Shown here in pieces: positions 34,862 through 43,142 of a stretch of DNA of 64,000 nt; positions within the stretch are counted from its first letter, which is position 1, and every line of letters begins with the position of its first letter. The translations under genes and the position numbers were made by a program. Source of the DNA: DASWJS01 sp036397035 (GTDB taxonomy: Bacteria; Actinomycetota; AC-67). Where the stretch lies: NCBI GenBank assembly GCA_036397035.1, contig DASWJS010000027.1:62001-126000 (forward strand). Reading direction: 5' to 3'. The notes beneath the pieces were generated by a model that searched no databases, was not told where the DNA came from, and saw only the letters and a program-made list of their open reading frames with translations.

Positions 34862-35904
34862 TTGGGCGACCGGTCGACGAACGGCGGGCGGACCACGACC
34901 GCCCGTCCGGTCTTGCCCCGAACGTCGATCGCGACCTCGTCGCCGCTCGCGACCTCGTTCGGCTCGACCGACGCCAGCGCGATCCCGGCCTTGAGCGTCG
35001 GCGAGAACGTCCCGCTCGTGACGCGCCCGATCGCGCGTCCGTCCCGCATCACGTCCTGATCGCGTCGCGGGATCAGGCGATCGAGCATGCGCAGGCCCAC
35101 GAGCGCGCGGCGCGCCGGCTCGCGAAGCGCGTCCGAGCCGGCGAACGTTCGCCCGTCGAGCTTCACCGCCCAGCCCAGGCCCGCCTCCGACGGCCGCGTC
35201 GCGCGGTCGATGTCGTTGCCGTGCAGCGGATAGCCCATCTCGAGGCGGAGCGTGTCGCGCGCCGCGAGCCCGCACGGGGCGCCGCCGCGCTGCTCGACCG
35301 CCTGGAGCAAGACGTCCCACGCCGCTCCGGCGTCCTCGGCCGGCGTGAAGACCTCGAAGCCCACTTCGCCGGTGTAGCCCGAGCGCGCGACGACCCGCCC
35401 GCCCGCGGTCGTGACGCGCATGTAGCCGAGGTCCTTCGCTTCCGGGAGCACCTCGACCGACGCCGGCCCCTGCACGGCGAGCGTCGTCCAGTCCAGCCGC
35501 TCGACCGAGATGCCCGCGGGCGCGGCTTTGCGGAGGCGTTGCTCGACCTCGTCGGCGTTCGCGGCATTCGGCACCAGCAGTCGCTCGCCCGGTCCGGTCG
35601 CGTACACGATGAGGTCGTCCACGATGCCGCCGTCCTCGTCGCAGATCAGCGTGTATCGCGCGCGGCCCTCGGCGAGGTCGGTCATGCGGTTGGTGAGCTG
35701 CGTATCGAGGAACGCGGCGACGCCGTCGCCGCGCACGATCAGCTTGCCGAGGTGCGAGACGTCGAACAGCCCTGCGCGCTCGCGGACGGCGGTGTGCTCG
35801 GACACCGTCCCGGCGTAGGAGATCGGCATCTCCCAACCGCCGAACTCGCCCATCTTCGCGCCGAGTGCGCGATGGCGATCGTCGAGCGGGGAGCGTCGGA
35901 GCAC
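34858..35904 (-). CDS. gcvT: Aminomethyltransferase (glycine cleavage T protein)
   Basis: 348 residues, GTG start. It transfers the methylene group from the aminomethyl-lipoyl H protein to tetrahydrofolate. GEFGGWEMPISYAGTVSEHTAVR, LFDVSHLGKL, VARSGYTGEVGFEVF and the C-terminal GRVTSGTFSPTLKAGIALA match GcvT; RSGYTGE includes the folate-site residues. gcvP and gcvH are not in the window. A well-formed promoter lies immediately upstream. Confidence 0.93.
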   Translation of the reverse strand: MLRRSPLDDRHRALGAKMGEFGGWEMPISYAGTVSEHTAVRERAGLFDVSHLGKLIVRGDGVAAFLDTQLTNRMTDLAEGRARYTLICDEDGGIVDDLIVYATGPGERLLVPNAANADEVEQRLRKAAPAGISVERLDWTTLAVQGPASVEVLPEAKDLGYMRVTTAGGRVVARSGYTGEVGFEVFTPAEDAGAAWDVLLQAVEQRGGAPCGLAARDTLRLEMGYPLHGNDIDRATRPSEAGLGWAVKLDGRTFAGSDALREPARRALVGLRMLDRLIPRRDQDVMRDGRAIGRVTSGTFSPTLKAGIALASVEPNEVASGDEVAIDVRGKTGRAVVVRPPFVDRSPK

Positions 35905-35910
35905 GGCGCA

Positions 35911-35939
35911 ACGCTAGGCGCGCGGGCGCCGGGGGTCAA
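35911..35939 (-). promoter_or_regulatory. gcvT promoter (sigma-A type, leaderless)
   Basis: Minus strand: TTGACC (35939-35934), exactly 17 bp, TAGCGT (35916-35911), then six bases to the GTG at 35904. This is the clearest vegetative-type promoter in the window and predicts a transcript beginning at the start codon. Confidence 0.7.
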
Positions 35940-35949
35940 CGGAACGTGT

Positions 35950-36240
35950 TCAGGACGGTCGCGAAGCGAGCGTCGCGAGCGCGTCGCGAACGGCACGCGC
36001 CACGAGCGCGCGCTCCTCCGGCCAGCACGGCCGGATGACGGTGGCGAACGACGCCTTCTGAACGCGGCCCCACCATGCGTCGCCGTATTCGTCGACGAGC
36101 AGCGCGTCGCCGTCGGCGGCCCCCACCTGCCACGCACGGGCGTCCTCGCCCACGAGTCGCAGCGGGGGGCGAACACCACGGCTGAGGGCTTGGCCCACGA
36201 AGCCCGCTGTCAGCGGACCGGCATCGAGTCGCGCGGTCAC
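35950..36240 (-). CDS. Hypothetical protein
   Basis: 96 residues from the GTG at 36240, supported by GGAGGAG at the right distance; the frame stays open 21 bases upstream to another GTG. Text such as RLVGEDARAWQVGAADGDALLVDEYGDAWWGRV suggests a small alpha/beta protein. No family recognised. Its stop is 10 bases before the gcvT -35 element. Confidence 0.5.
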   Translation of the reverse strand: MTARLDAGPLTAGFVGQALSRGVRPPLRLVGEDARAWQVGAADGDALLVDEYGDAWWGRVQKASFATVIRPCWPEERALVARAVRDALATLASRPS

Positions 36241-36460
36241 TCGAACTCCTCCTCGTCCCACGAGCCGGGGATCCGCCTGGGGCCGATGCCCGGCTCACCC
36301 TCACTAACGGCCCAAACCCGGAAAGGTTGCGACTCGGACACAGTGGACAAGGCGAGTCCTCGGGCCCCGATCACTCGTTGTGGCTGTCAGAACGCTCGAC
36401 GTACGCAACTTTCGAGCGACGAGACCGGTCGCTTGGCCGGAGAGAGAAAGAGGTAGGAAG

Positions 36461-37417
36461 GTGCGAATCTCGAAGCGGCTGGCGATCTACCTGGCCGCCG
36501 CCGGCGTGATCGCGGCCGCGACGTCGATGCCCGCGCTCGCGGACGATTCCACTTTCGTCGAGCTTGACGCTTCACATGCCGGGGCACAGAACCCCGGCTG
36601 GAAGACCGGGGACTGCGGTTCGAATCCCACCGGTGCCTATGCATGGCACTTCGTCCTGAACGGGCTCGACAAGGACACCCCCGCGGGCGACCTCGACGCG
36701 GCGTTCGAATCGGCGGGGACGCTGGGGGCCGGCGGCGACGCGAAAGGCAACGGCAAGACTCAGCACTTCTACGTCTACACGAACGGTCCCGACACGCTTC
36801 TCGCCGCGACCGCAACGGTCGTCGCACAATCGTCGGGAGAGCCGAAGCTGATCCTGTCCCATGTCGCGCAAGGATGCGTCGACGAGACGGCAGGCTCGAC
36901 CGAGGACGCGACGACCGAAGAAGAGACCGTCGAAGAAGAGACCGTCGAAGAAGGCTCGACCGAGGACGAGACCGTCATCGACGGCACGGTCGAGGAAGAG
37001 ACTGTGGAGGACCCGGCCGAGGACGTGAGCGTCGAGGATGAGGCCGCGGCCGACGTGCCCGCGAGCGACGGGCAGAGCAGCGACTTCGAGGTGCTCTCGG
37101 GCACGAGCGAGCGTGGCGACGGCACGCAGGCAAGCAAGGTCAAGCCCGCCTCCCATCGCAGGAACGGCGCGGGGGCGGCCGTGGCCCGCACGCAACTAGC
37201 CAAGACCGGAACGCCGGAGACGGCTGCCTGGCTCGGGTTGATCTTCCTGACCGCGGGGATCCTGCTCCGCAACGCACGGCCGAGTCGCGTCGCGACCGCC
37301 CTGCGCCGGGAGCAAGTCCTGGACCCGCTCGCCGCGGTCGCCGCATACAACGTGAGGGAGTTCACGCTGCGCTCCTCCGACGTGCGGTTGCGCATGAAGT
37401 CCCGGCAGCGCGAGTGA
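36461..37417 (+). CDS. Surface protein with LAKTG sorting-like motif
   Basis: 318 residues from a GTG. Signal peptide to about ALA (28), a small domain to about residue 145 (WHFVLNGLDKDTPAGDLDAAF), a Glu/Thr-rich stalk, then LAKTG at 246-250, a hydrophobic helix to about 269 and a basic tail of 49 residues. LAxTG is the motif of class E sortase substrates (for example chaplins) in actinobacteria, but those end soon after the helix. The stalk contains an exact DNA repeat. The neighbouring gene has the same C-terminal design. Function unknown. Confidence 0.78.
   Translation: MRISKRLAIYLAAAGVIAAATSMPALADDSTFVELDASHAGAQNPGWKTGDCGSNPTGAYAWHFVLNGLDKDTPAGDLDAAFESAGTLGAGGDAKGNGKTQHFYVYTNGPDTLLAATATVVAQSSGEPKLILSHVAQGCVDETAGSTEDATTEEETVEEETVEEGSTEDETVIDGTVEEETVEDPAEDVSVEDEAAADVPASDGQSSDFEVLSGTSERGDGTQASKVKPASHRRNGAGAAVARTQLAKTGTPETAAWLGLIFLTAGILLRNARPSRVATALRREQVLDPLAAVAAYNVREFTLRSSDVRLRMKSRQRE
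36917..36946 (+). repeat. Tandem 15-bp repeat in the stalk of the LAKTG protein
   Basis: Two exact copies of GAAGAAGAGACCGTC (36917-36931 and 36932-36946) plus a partial third encode EEETV units. The copy number could vary between strains. Confidence 0.85.
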
Positions 37418-37438
37418 CCCGACGACATCGGACAAGAT

Positions 37439-37466
37439 CGATGGGCGGCCGGCCGGCCGCCCATCG
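37439..37466 (+). terminator. Hairpin terminator after the LAKTG gene
   Basis: A perfect 28-bp palindrome of the type CGATGGGCGGCC...GGCCGCCCATCG begins 22 bp after the stop codon; only a short T run follows. Confidence 0.65.
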
Positions 37467-37709
37467 CCGTTTCACCACGCTCAGCGTTCAACGCGCCGGA
37501 ACCGCTCCATGCCCGCGACCAGCGGGTCGACGACCGGCTCGACGAGCATTTGTCCATTTCAGGACGCCGGTCCCTCCCCTTTAGCCCGGGTTGGCTAGAC
37601 GAAACGAGTCTGTTCAGCGAGCAGGATTTCGGGCACACTCGTTGAACTGATCAACTACAGAGCGTGGTGACTTCCCGCCGGACGCCGGCCCCACGCAAGG
37701 AGGAGATCG

Positions 37710-38648
37710 ATGACGAGGACGACGGAGGCCGCGCGACGCGGCCTGAAGGCAACGAAGGCGCTCGCCTTCGTGGTCGTTCTTGCCCTCCCCGTGATCGTGA
37801 ACGCGGGTCAGGCCCTGGCGGCCCCCAACTGCAACGGGGTCTTCAGCGGGCAGACGCCGAACGATCCCATCGTCAAGACCGCGGACAAGTCCGAGGTCGT
37901 CGCGGGTGACGACGTCACCTACACGATCCAGTGGCACTCCACCGGTGTGGCAACGGCGGACGTCACGGACTGCTTCCGAGTGGACGATGGGAGCGACGAC
38001 ACGCTGAACGCGCTCGTCGAGGTGTTCAACGAGCAAGCCGACGTCGCCAACGAAGGCGAAGACGGCAGCCTCCAGAGCTACCAGTTCACGATCACGGTGC
38101 CCCTGAGCGCTGATCTCATCGGCCATTCGATCCAGAATCGGGCCAAGATCACGCACGGGAGCCAAGAGTCCCGGAGCGACGTGGTGTCGGTCGACATCAT
38201 CGCGCCGGATGAGGTGTGCGACGACGAGATCGACAACGATCTCGACGGCGACATCGACGAGGACTGCGGTGAAGACACCGACGGAATCGACGACACCACT
38301 GAGGGCGACGACGACGACTCCACGGTCGTGGAGGGATCGACGGAAACCAAGGTGAAGGGCGAGGTCATCAGGCCTTCGTCCGGCAAGGGTGTCGCCGGGA
38401 CCAAGTCCTTGGCCACGACCGGAACGAAAGAAGACGCCGCCATCCTCGGCGCGCTCCTTCTCGCATTCGGGATGATCCTGCGGACCGTGCGTCCGCGATC
38501 GCCCCGGGCCGCGCTGGCACTGGACGGGATCGGTTCGACGCCCGTCCTCAGGCTCGCGCGTTCGGTCTCCGTGGACATCATCGAGCAGCGTGCTGGACCA
38601 CGACGCATGCTCCGGACTCGCCGGAGAGGCAGGACGGTACGACAGTGA
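37710..38648 (+). CDS. Surface protein with DUF11-like domain and LATTG sorting-like motif
   Basis: 312 residues; AAGGAGG precedes the ATG. Signal peptide to about ALA (37), one DUF11-like beta domain (KSEVVAGDDVTYTIQWHSTG), a calcium-site-like acidic run (CDDEIDNDLDGDIDEDCGED), a Ser/Thr linker, LATTG at 234-238, a helix and a strongly basic tail of about 54 residues. The LAxTGTxExAAxLG pattern is shared with the preceding gene, so the two are probably C-terminal paralogues with different heads. Each has its own terminator. Function unknown. Confidence 0.78.
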   Translation: MTRTTEAARRGLKATKALAFVVVLALPVIVNAGQALAAPNCNGVFSGQTPNDPIVKTADKSEVVAGDDVTYTIQWHSTGVATADVTDCFRVDDGSDDTLNALVEVFNEQADVANEGEDGSLQSYQFTITVPLSADLIGHSIQNRAKITHGSQESRSDVVSVDIIAPDEVCDDEIDNDLDGDIDEDCGEDTDGIDDTTEGDDDDSTVVEGSTETKVKGEVIRPSSGKGVAGTKSLATTGTKEDAAILGALLLAFGMILRTVRPRSPRAALALDGIGSTPVLRLARSVSVDIIEQRAGPRRMLRTRRRGRTVRQ

Positions 38649-38650
38649 AC

Positions 38651-38675
38651 GGGAGCGGCCCCACGGGCCGCTCCC
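38651..38675 (+). terminator. Hairpin terminator after the LATTG gene
   Basis: GGGAGCGGCCC and GGGCCGCTCCC form a perfect 11-bp stem with loop CAC, three bases after the stop codon. Confidence 0.75.
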
Positions 38676-38743
38676 TTCATGTTGCGGACTCGATTCGGCG
38701 GCCGCCGCTAGGATTGCCGGGACAGACCACGAAGGGAACCCAG

Positions 38744-40117
38744 GTGACCGACTCGTTCGACCTCGTCGTCCTCGGGGCGGGGACGGGAGGCTATTCGGCC
38801 GCGCTGCGCGCGGCTTCGCTGGGCAAGACCGTCGCGATCGTCGAGCGCGACGTCGTGGGCGGTACCTGCCTGCACCGCGGCTGCATCCCGACCAAGGCGC
38901 TGCTCCACTCCGCGGAGGTTCTCGAGACCGTGCGCTCGGCTTCGAGCTTCGGCGTGACGGCCGGCGAGACCACCTACGACTGGTCGGGCGTGCAGGAGCA
39001 CAAGAAGAAGGTCGTCCAGAAGATGCACGCGGGCCTTGAGGGCCTCATCAAGCACCGCAAGATCGAGGTCGTCACCGGGGAGGGAACGCTCACCGGGCCG
39101 GGCACGGTAGCGGTCGGCGGACGCACGATCACCGGGGCCGACGTCGTCGTCGCGACGGGTTCGGCGCCCAAGCGCATCCCCGGTCTCGAGGGCGACCGGG
39201 TGATCACCAGCGACGAGGCGCTCACGGTCGGCGTACCCAAGAGCGCGGTCGTGCTGGGCGCGGGCTCGGTCGGCGTGGAGTTCGCGAGCATCTGGGCCAG
39301 CTTCGGCGCCGCGGTCACGATCGTCGAGATGCTTCCCACGCTCGTGCCGCTGGAGGACGCCGACCTCGGCAAGGAGCTGGCGCGCGCGCTGCGCAAGCGC
39401 GGCGTCACCTGCCTGACGGGATCGAAGATGGAGGACGCCAAGGTCACCGAGGACGGCGTCACGGTGACCGTGTCCACCGACGGGAGCGCGCAGGACCTCG
39501 AGGCCGAGGTGCTCCTCGTCGCCGTCGGTCGTGGGCCGGTGACGCGGGGCGCGGACTTGGACGCGGCCGGCATCGCCACCGACGAGCGTGGCTTCGTGAC
39601 CGTCGACGCGGAGCTGCGGACGAGCGCGGCTCGCCATTACGCGGTCGGCGACGTGATCGATACGCCCGCCCTGGCGCACGTCGCGTTCGCCGAAGGCATG
39701 TTCGTCGCCGAGCGGACGGCGGGCGAGGATCCCGCACCCATCAACTACGACGCGATCCCGCGCGCGACCTACTGCGTGCCGGAGGTCGGCGCGGTCGGGC
39801 TCACCGAGGCGCAAGCACGCGAACGCGGACACGACGTCGTGACCCAGAAGGTGAACCTGTCGGCGATCGGCAAGGCGACGATCCTGGGCGAGACGAGCGG
39901 CTTCTGCAAGCTCGTCGCGGAGAAGGACGGGCCGCTGCTCGGCGCGCACTTCATCGGGACGCGCGTCACCGAGCTGATCGCCGAGGCGATGCTCGCGGTC
40001 GGCTGGGAGGCGATGCCCGAAGAGGTCGCCGCGTTGATCCATCCGCACCCGTCGCTGACCGAGGTCTTCGGCGAGGCGGCGCTCGCGCTCTCGGGGCGCG
40101 CGCTGCACACCGCGTAG
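38744..40117 (+). CDS. lpdA: Dihydrolipoyl dehydrogenase (E3)
   Basis: 457 residues from the GTG at 38744, preceded by AAGGGA; the longer open frame lacks similarity. FAD motif VVLGAGTGGYSAALRAAS, redox pair Cys42/Cys47 in GGTCLHRGCIPTK, NAD motif VLGAGSVGVEFASIW, and the C-terminal catalytic HPHPSLTEVFGEA. It reoxidises dihydrolipoyl groups of 2-oxoacid dehydrogenase complexes and the glycine cleavage H protein. The E2 gene follows after eight bases. Confidence 0.95.
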   Translation: MTDSFDLVVLGAGTGGYSAALRAASLGKTVAIVERDVVGGTCLHRGCIPTKALLHSAEVLETVRSASSFGVTAGETTYDWSGVQEHKKKVVQKMHAGLEGLIKHRKIEVVTGEGTLTGPGTVAVGGRTITGADVVVATGSAPKRIPGLEGDRVITSDEALTVGVPKSAVVLGAGSVGVEFASIWASFGAAVTIVEMLPTLVPLEDADLGKELARALRKRGVTCLTGSKMEDAKVTEDGVTVTVSTDGSAQDLEAEVLLVAVGRGPVTRGADLDAAGIATDERGFVTVDAELRTSAARHYAVGDVIDTPALAHVAFAEGMFVAERTAGEDPAPINYDAIPRATYCVPEVGAVGLTEAQARERGHDVVTQKVNLSAIGKATILGETSGFCKLVAEKDGPLLGAHFIGTRVTELIAEAMLAVGWEAMPEEVAALIHPHPSLTEVFGEAALALSGRALHTA

Positions 40118-40125
40118 GGGGAGCC

Positions 40126-41403
40126 GTGGGGATCAGCGTCACGCTGCCGCAGATGGGCGAGAGCGTCACCGAGGGAACCATTGTCCGCTGGCTCAAGAAA
40201 GAAGGCGAGCAGGTCGCCGAGGACGAGCCGCTCGTCGAGATCTCGACCGACAAGATCGACACCGAGCTGCCCTCGCCCGCCGCGGGCGTCGTGTCGAAAA
40301 TCGTCGCCGGCGAGGACCAGACCGTTCAAGTCGGCGCCGAGATCGCCGTCATCGAGCAGACCGACGGCGCGACTCCCCCGCCCGAGCCGAAGGTCGAGCC
40401 GAAGGTCGAGCCCCCGCCCGAGCCCGAAGTCGAGCCGGCGCCCGAGCCCACGCGGGCACAGGCTCCGCCGCCCGCGGCGACGTCGCGCGGACGCGCGACC
40501 TCGCCGCTCGTCCGCACGCTCGCCCGCGAGCTGGGCGTCGACGTGTCCGCCGTGCCGGGCACCGGCAACGGCGGCCGGGTGACCAAGGAAGACGTGATCG
40601 GCGCCGCGCGGGCCGGGATGTCGTCAGCCCCCGCCCGAGCGCCGGCGAGCGAGCCGGTCCGCATGTTCGACGTTCCTTCCGAGCCGTCCGTCGACGTCGC
40701 GTTCAGCCGCGTCCGCAAGGCGATCGCCGAGCACATGGTCCGCAGCCGGCGCACCGCCGCCCACGTCACCAACGTCGTCGAGGTCGACATGACCGACATC
40801 GCGTCGCTCCGAGCGCGCGCCAAGGATTCGTTCCGCACGAGCGAGGGCGTCTCGCTCACGTTCATGCCCTTCATCGCATCGGCGGTCGTGCAGGCTCTGC
40901 GCTCGTTCCCCGAGTTCAACGCGCACGTCCTCGAGGACGGCGTCACCGCGCGGTTGTTCAGGGAGATCAACCTCGGCGTCGCGGTCGGCCGCGACGAGGG
41001 CTTGATCGTGCCCGTCGTGCACGGCGCGGAGCGGCTGAACCTCGTCGGGCTCGCCCATGCCGTCTCCGACATCGCACAGCGCGCGCGCACCAAAGGCGGT
41101 TTGACCCCCGACGACGTCTCCGGCGGCACGTTCAGCATCACGAACTACGGCAGCGTGGGGGGCGTCCTCGACACGCCGATCATCTCCCAGCCGCAGGTTG
41201 CGATCCTGGGCGTCGGAGCGATCGTCAAGCGCCCGGCCGTCGTCACGACCGGCGGCGTGGACGCGATCGCCATCCGCCATCAGCTCTTCCTCAGTCTGTC
41301 CTACGACCACCGCTGGATCGACGGACACCGCGCGGCCCTGTTCAACTCGCGCATAAAGGAGATCCTGGAACGAGCCGAGTTCGGCGCGGAACTTGGGCTG
41401 TAG
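40126..41403 (+). CDS. Dihydrolipoamide acyltransferase (E2)
   Basis: 425 residues from GTG. A lipoyl domain with Lys43 in EISTDKIDTELPSP, a Pro/Glu linker, an E3-binding domain (SPLVRTLARELGVDVSAV), and the catalytic domain ending DHRWIDGH with His395 and Asp399. It resembles actinobacterial SucB/DlaT with a single lipoyl domain. No E1 gene is adjacent, so whether pyruvate or 2-oxoglutarate is the substrate remains open; in mycobacteria the syntenic gene dlaT serves pyruvate dehydrogenase. Confidence 0.93.
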   Translation: MGISVTLPQMGESVTEGTIVRWLKKEGEQVAEDEPLVEISTDKIDTELPSPAAGVVSKIVAGEDQTVQVGAEIAVIEQTDGATPPPEPKVEPKVEPPPEPEVEPAPEPTRAQAPPPAATSRGRATSPLVRTLARELGVDVSAVPGTGNGGRVTKEDVIGAARAGMSSAPARAPASEPVRMFDVPSEPSVDVAFSRVRKAIAEHMVRSRRTAAHVTNVVEVDMTDIASLRARAKDSFRTSEGVSLTFMPFIASAVVQALRSFPEFNAHVLEDGVTARLFREINLGVAVGRDEGLIVPVVHGAERLNLVGLAHAVSDIAQRARTKGGLTPDDVSGGTFSITNYGSVGGVLDTPIISQPQVAILGVGAIVKRPAVVTTGGVDAIAIRHQLFLSLSYDHRWIDGHRAALFNSRIKEILERAEFGAELGL

Positions 41404-41420
41404 CGGGCACGGGCCTGCGG

Positions 41421-41426
41421 TACGGT
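41421..41426 (+). promoter_or_regulatory. lipB -10 element (leaderless)
   Basis: TACGGT is seven bases before the lipB GTG at 41434, in the 30-bp gap after the E2 gene. Confidence 0.4.
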
Positions 41427-41433
41427 TAGCGCC

Positions 41434-42120
41434 GTGAAACCGCTGCTCGCGACCTGGCTCGGCCGCCTCTCCTATGCCGACGGATCCGCGTTGCAGCGTC
41501 GCGTCGCGGAGCGCCGAGCCGCCGGCGAGGTCGGCGACGTGATGCTGCTGCTCGAGCACGAACCCGTCTACACGCTGGGCCGGCGCGCGACCGAGGGCGA
41601 GGTGCTGCTCGACGCCGCGTCGCTCGCCGAACGCGGGATCGCCGTCGAGCACACCGACCGGGGCGGGCGCGTGACCTACCACGGCCCCGGACAGCTCGTG
41701 GGCTATCCCATTCTCGACCTCGGCGTCACGAACGACTTGGTGGGGTACGTGCGCAGCCTCGAGCGCGCGCTCGTCGCGACGGCGGCGCACTACGGCGTCG
41801 CGGCCGGCACGATCGAGGGCTTGACCGGCGTGTGGGCGGGCGACGAGAAGCTCGGCGCGATCGGCGTACACGTCAGCCGCGGCATCACCACGCACGGCTT
41901 CGCCCTGAACGTCTCGACGCAACTCGACGCGTTCAACGGCATCGTCCCGTGCGGGATCGTGGACAAAGGCGTCACGTCGCTGCTCGCTCTCCGCGGGAGC
42001 GCGCCCGCCGTCGCCGCCGCCGCGGCGGTCGCGGCGGTCGAGCTTGCGCGAGAGCTGGATCGCGAGCCGACGTTCGTCGCGCCGGAGAACCTCGGCGTGG
42101 AGGCGGGCGCGCATGCCTGA
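41434..42120 (+). CDS. lipB: Octanoyltransferase LipB
   Basis: 228 residues from GTG. It moves octanoyl from ACP to lipoyl domains. LLLEHEPVYTLGRRA, GGRVTYHGPGQLVGYPI, the catalytic lysine region DEKLGAIGVHVSRG, HGFALNV and the acyl-thioester cysteine in FNGIVPCGI are present. The stop overlaps the lipA start by 8 nt. Confidence 0.95.
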   Translation: MKPLLATWLGRLSYADGSALQRRVAERRAAGEVGDVMLLLEHEPVYTLGRRATEGEVLLDAASLAERGIAVEHTDRGGRVTYHGPGQLVGYPILDLGVTNDLVGYVRSLERALVATAAHYGVAAGTIEGLTGVWAGDEKLGAIGVHVSRGITTHGFALNVSTQLDAFNGIVPCGIVDKGVTSLLALRGSAPAVAAAAAVAAVELARELDREPTFVAPENLGVEAGAHA

Positions 42121-43066
42121 GCGATCCCTGCCCTTGTTGCCCTCCGTGCAGGGCCCCGCCCGCAACCTTCCGATGGCCGCCGTCGCCGAGGGGCGCAAGC
42201 CGCCGTGGCTGAAGGTACGCCTGCGCAGCGGCCCGAACTTCACCGACCTCAAGCGAATCGTCGGCGAAGGACGCCTGCACACCGTGTGCGAGGAAGCGTC
42301 GTGCCCGAACATCTCGGAGTGCTGGGAGGAGCGCGAGGCGACGTTCCTGATCGGCGGCAACAAGTGCACGCGCCGCTGCGCGTTCTGCGACGTGACGACC
42401 GCGCCGCCGGAAGGCTACGACGCCGACGAGCCGCGCCGCATCGCCGATGCCGTCCGCGAGATGGGTCTGAACCACGCCGTCATAACCGGCGTCGCGCGCG
42501 ACGACCTCCCCGACGGCGGCGCGTGGCTGTACGCGGAGGTCACGCGCTCGATCCGCCGGGCGCTTCCCGGCTGCGCCGTCGAGCTGCTCGCGCCGGACTT
42601 CAAAGGCCTCGGGGAGCCGCTGCGCGCCGTCTGCGATGCCGAGCCCGACGTGCTCGCGCACAACGTCGAAACGGTTCCGCGGCTCATGCGCCGGATCAGG
42701 CCGGCCTTCACCTACGAAGGGTCGCTCGCTTTCATCCGGCGCGCGCGCGCGTGGCTCCCGCAGACCTCGTTCACCAAGTCCAACATCATCGCCGGCATGG
42801 GCGAGACCCACGACGAAGTGATCGCGACCATGCGAGACCTGCGGGACGCGGGCTGCGACCTGCTGACGATCGGCCAGTACTTGCGCCCGAGCGACCTGCA
42901 GATGCCGGTCGCACGGTTCGTGCCGCCGGAGGAGTTCGCTCAATGGAAGCACGAAGGAGAAGAGATGGGCTTCGCGTGGGTCGAGTCGGGTCCGCTCGTC
43001 CGCTCGTCCTATCACGCGGGCAGGCAGCACCGAGCCGGACTTGCCCGGGTTCGTTCGGCCTCCTGA
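42113..43066 (+). CDS. lipA: Lipoyl synthase LipA
   Basis: 317 residues. Radical SAM enzyme that inserts two sulfurs into octanoyl groups. The auxiliary cluster cysteines are 59, 64 and 70 (CEEASCPNISEC), the radical SAM cluster is at 85, 89 and 92 (CTRRCAFC), and the C-terminal RSSYHAG holds the conserved serine. It consumes an Fe-S cluster per turnover, linking it to the suf genes. ATG 42113 overlaps lipB. Confidence 0.96.
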   Translation: MPERSLPLLPSVQGPARNLPMAAVAEGRKPPWLKVRLRSGPNFTDLKRIVGEGRLHTVCEEASCPNISECWEEREATFLIGGNKCTRRCAFCDVTTAPPEGYDADEPRRIADAVREMGLNHAVITGVARDDLPDGGAWLYAEVTRSIRRALPGCAVELLAPDFKGLGEPLRAVCDAEPDVLAHNVETVPRLMRRIRPAFTYEGSLAFIRRARAWLPQTSFTKSNIIAGMGETHDEVIATMRDLRDAGCDLLTIGQYLRPSDLQMPVARFVPPEEFAQWKHEGEEMGFAWVESGPLVRSSYHAGRQHRAGLARVRSAS

Positions 43067-43128
43067 TCCCGGGCTGCGCAGGCCGGGCTAGGCAGGGCAG
43101 GCCATGGACGCCCGGCGCCGGCGTGGCC

Positions 43129-43134
43129 TACCGT
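43129..43134 (+). promoter_or_regulatory. -10 element of the sensor kinase gene (leaderless)
   Basis: TACCGT lies eight bases before ATG 43143, which favours that start over the other in-frame candidates at 43104 and 43215. Confidence 0.4.
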
Positions 43135-43142
43135 TACCAGCG

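Noticed and set aside
36262..36460. Possible riboswitch before the LAKTG gene
   Set aside because: A short GACTCG/CGAGTC stem exists, but I could not match conserved motifs of known riboswitch classes such as the c-di-AMP type.
36606..36640. tRNA-like 3' segment GGTTCGAATCCCACC
   Set aside because: The T-arm stem does not pair beyond two bases, no acceptor or anticodon stems can be drawn, and it lies in frame inside the LAKTG protein gene.
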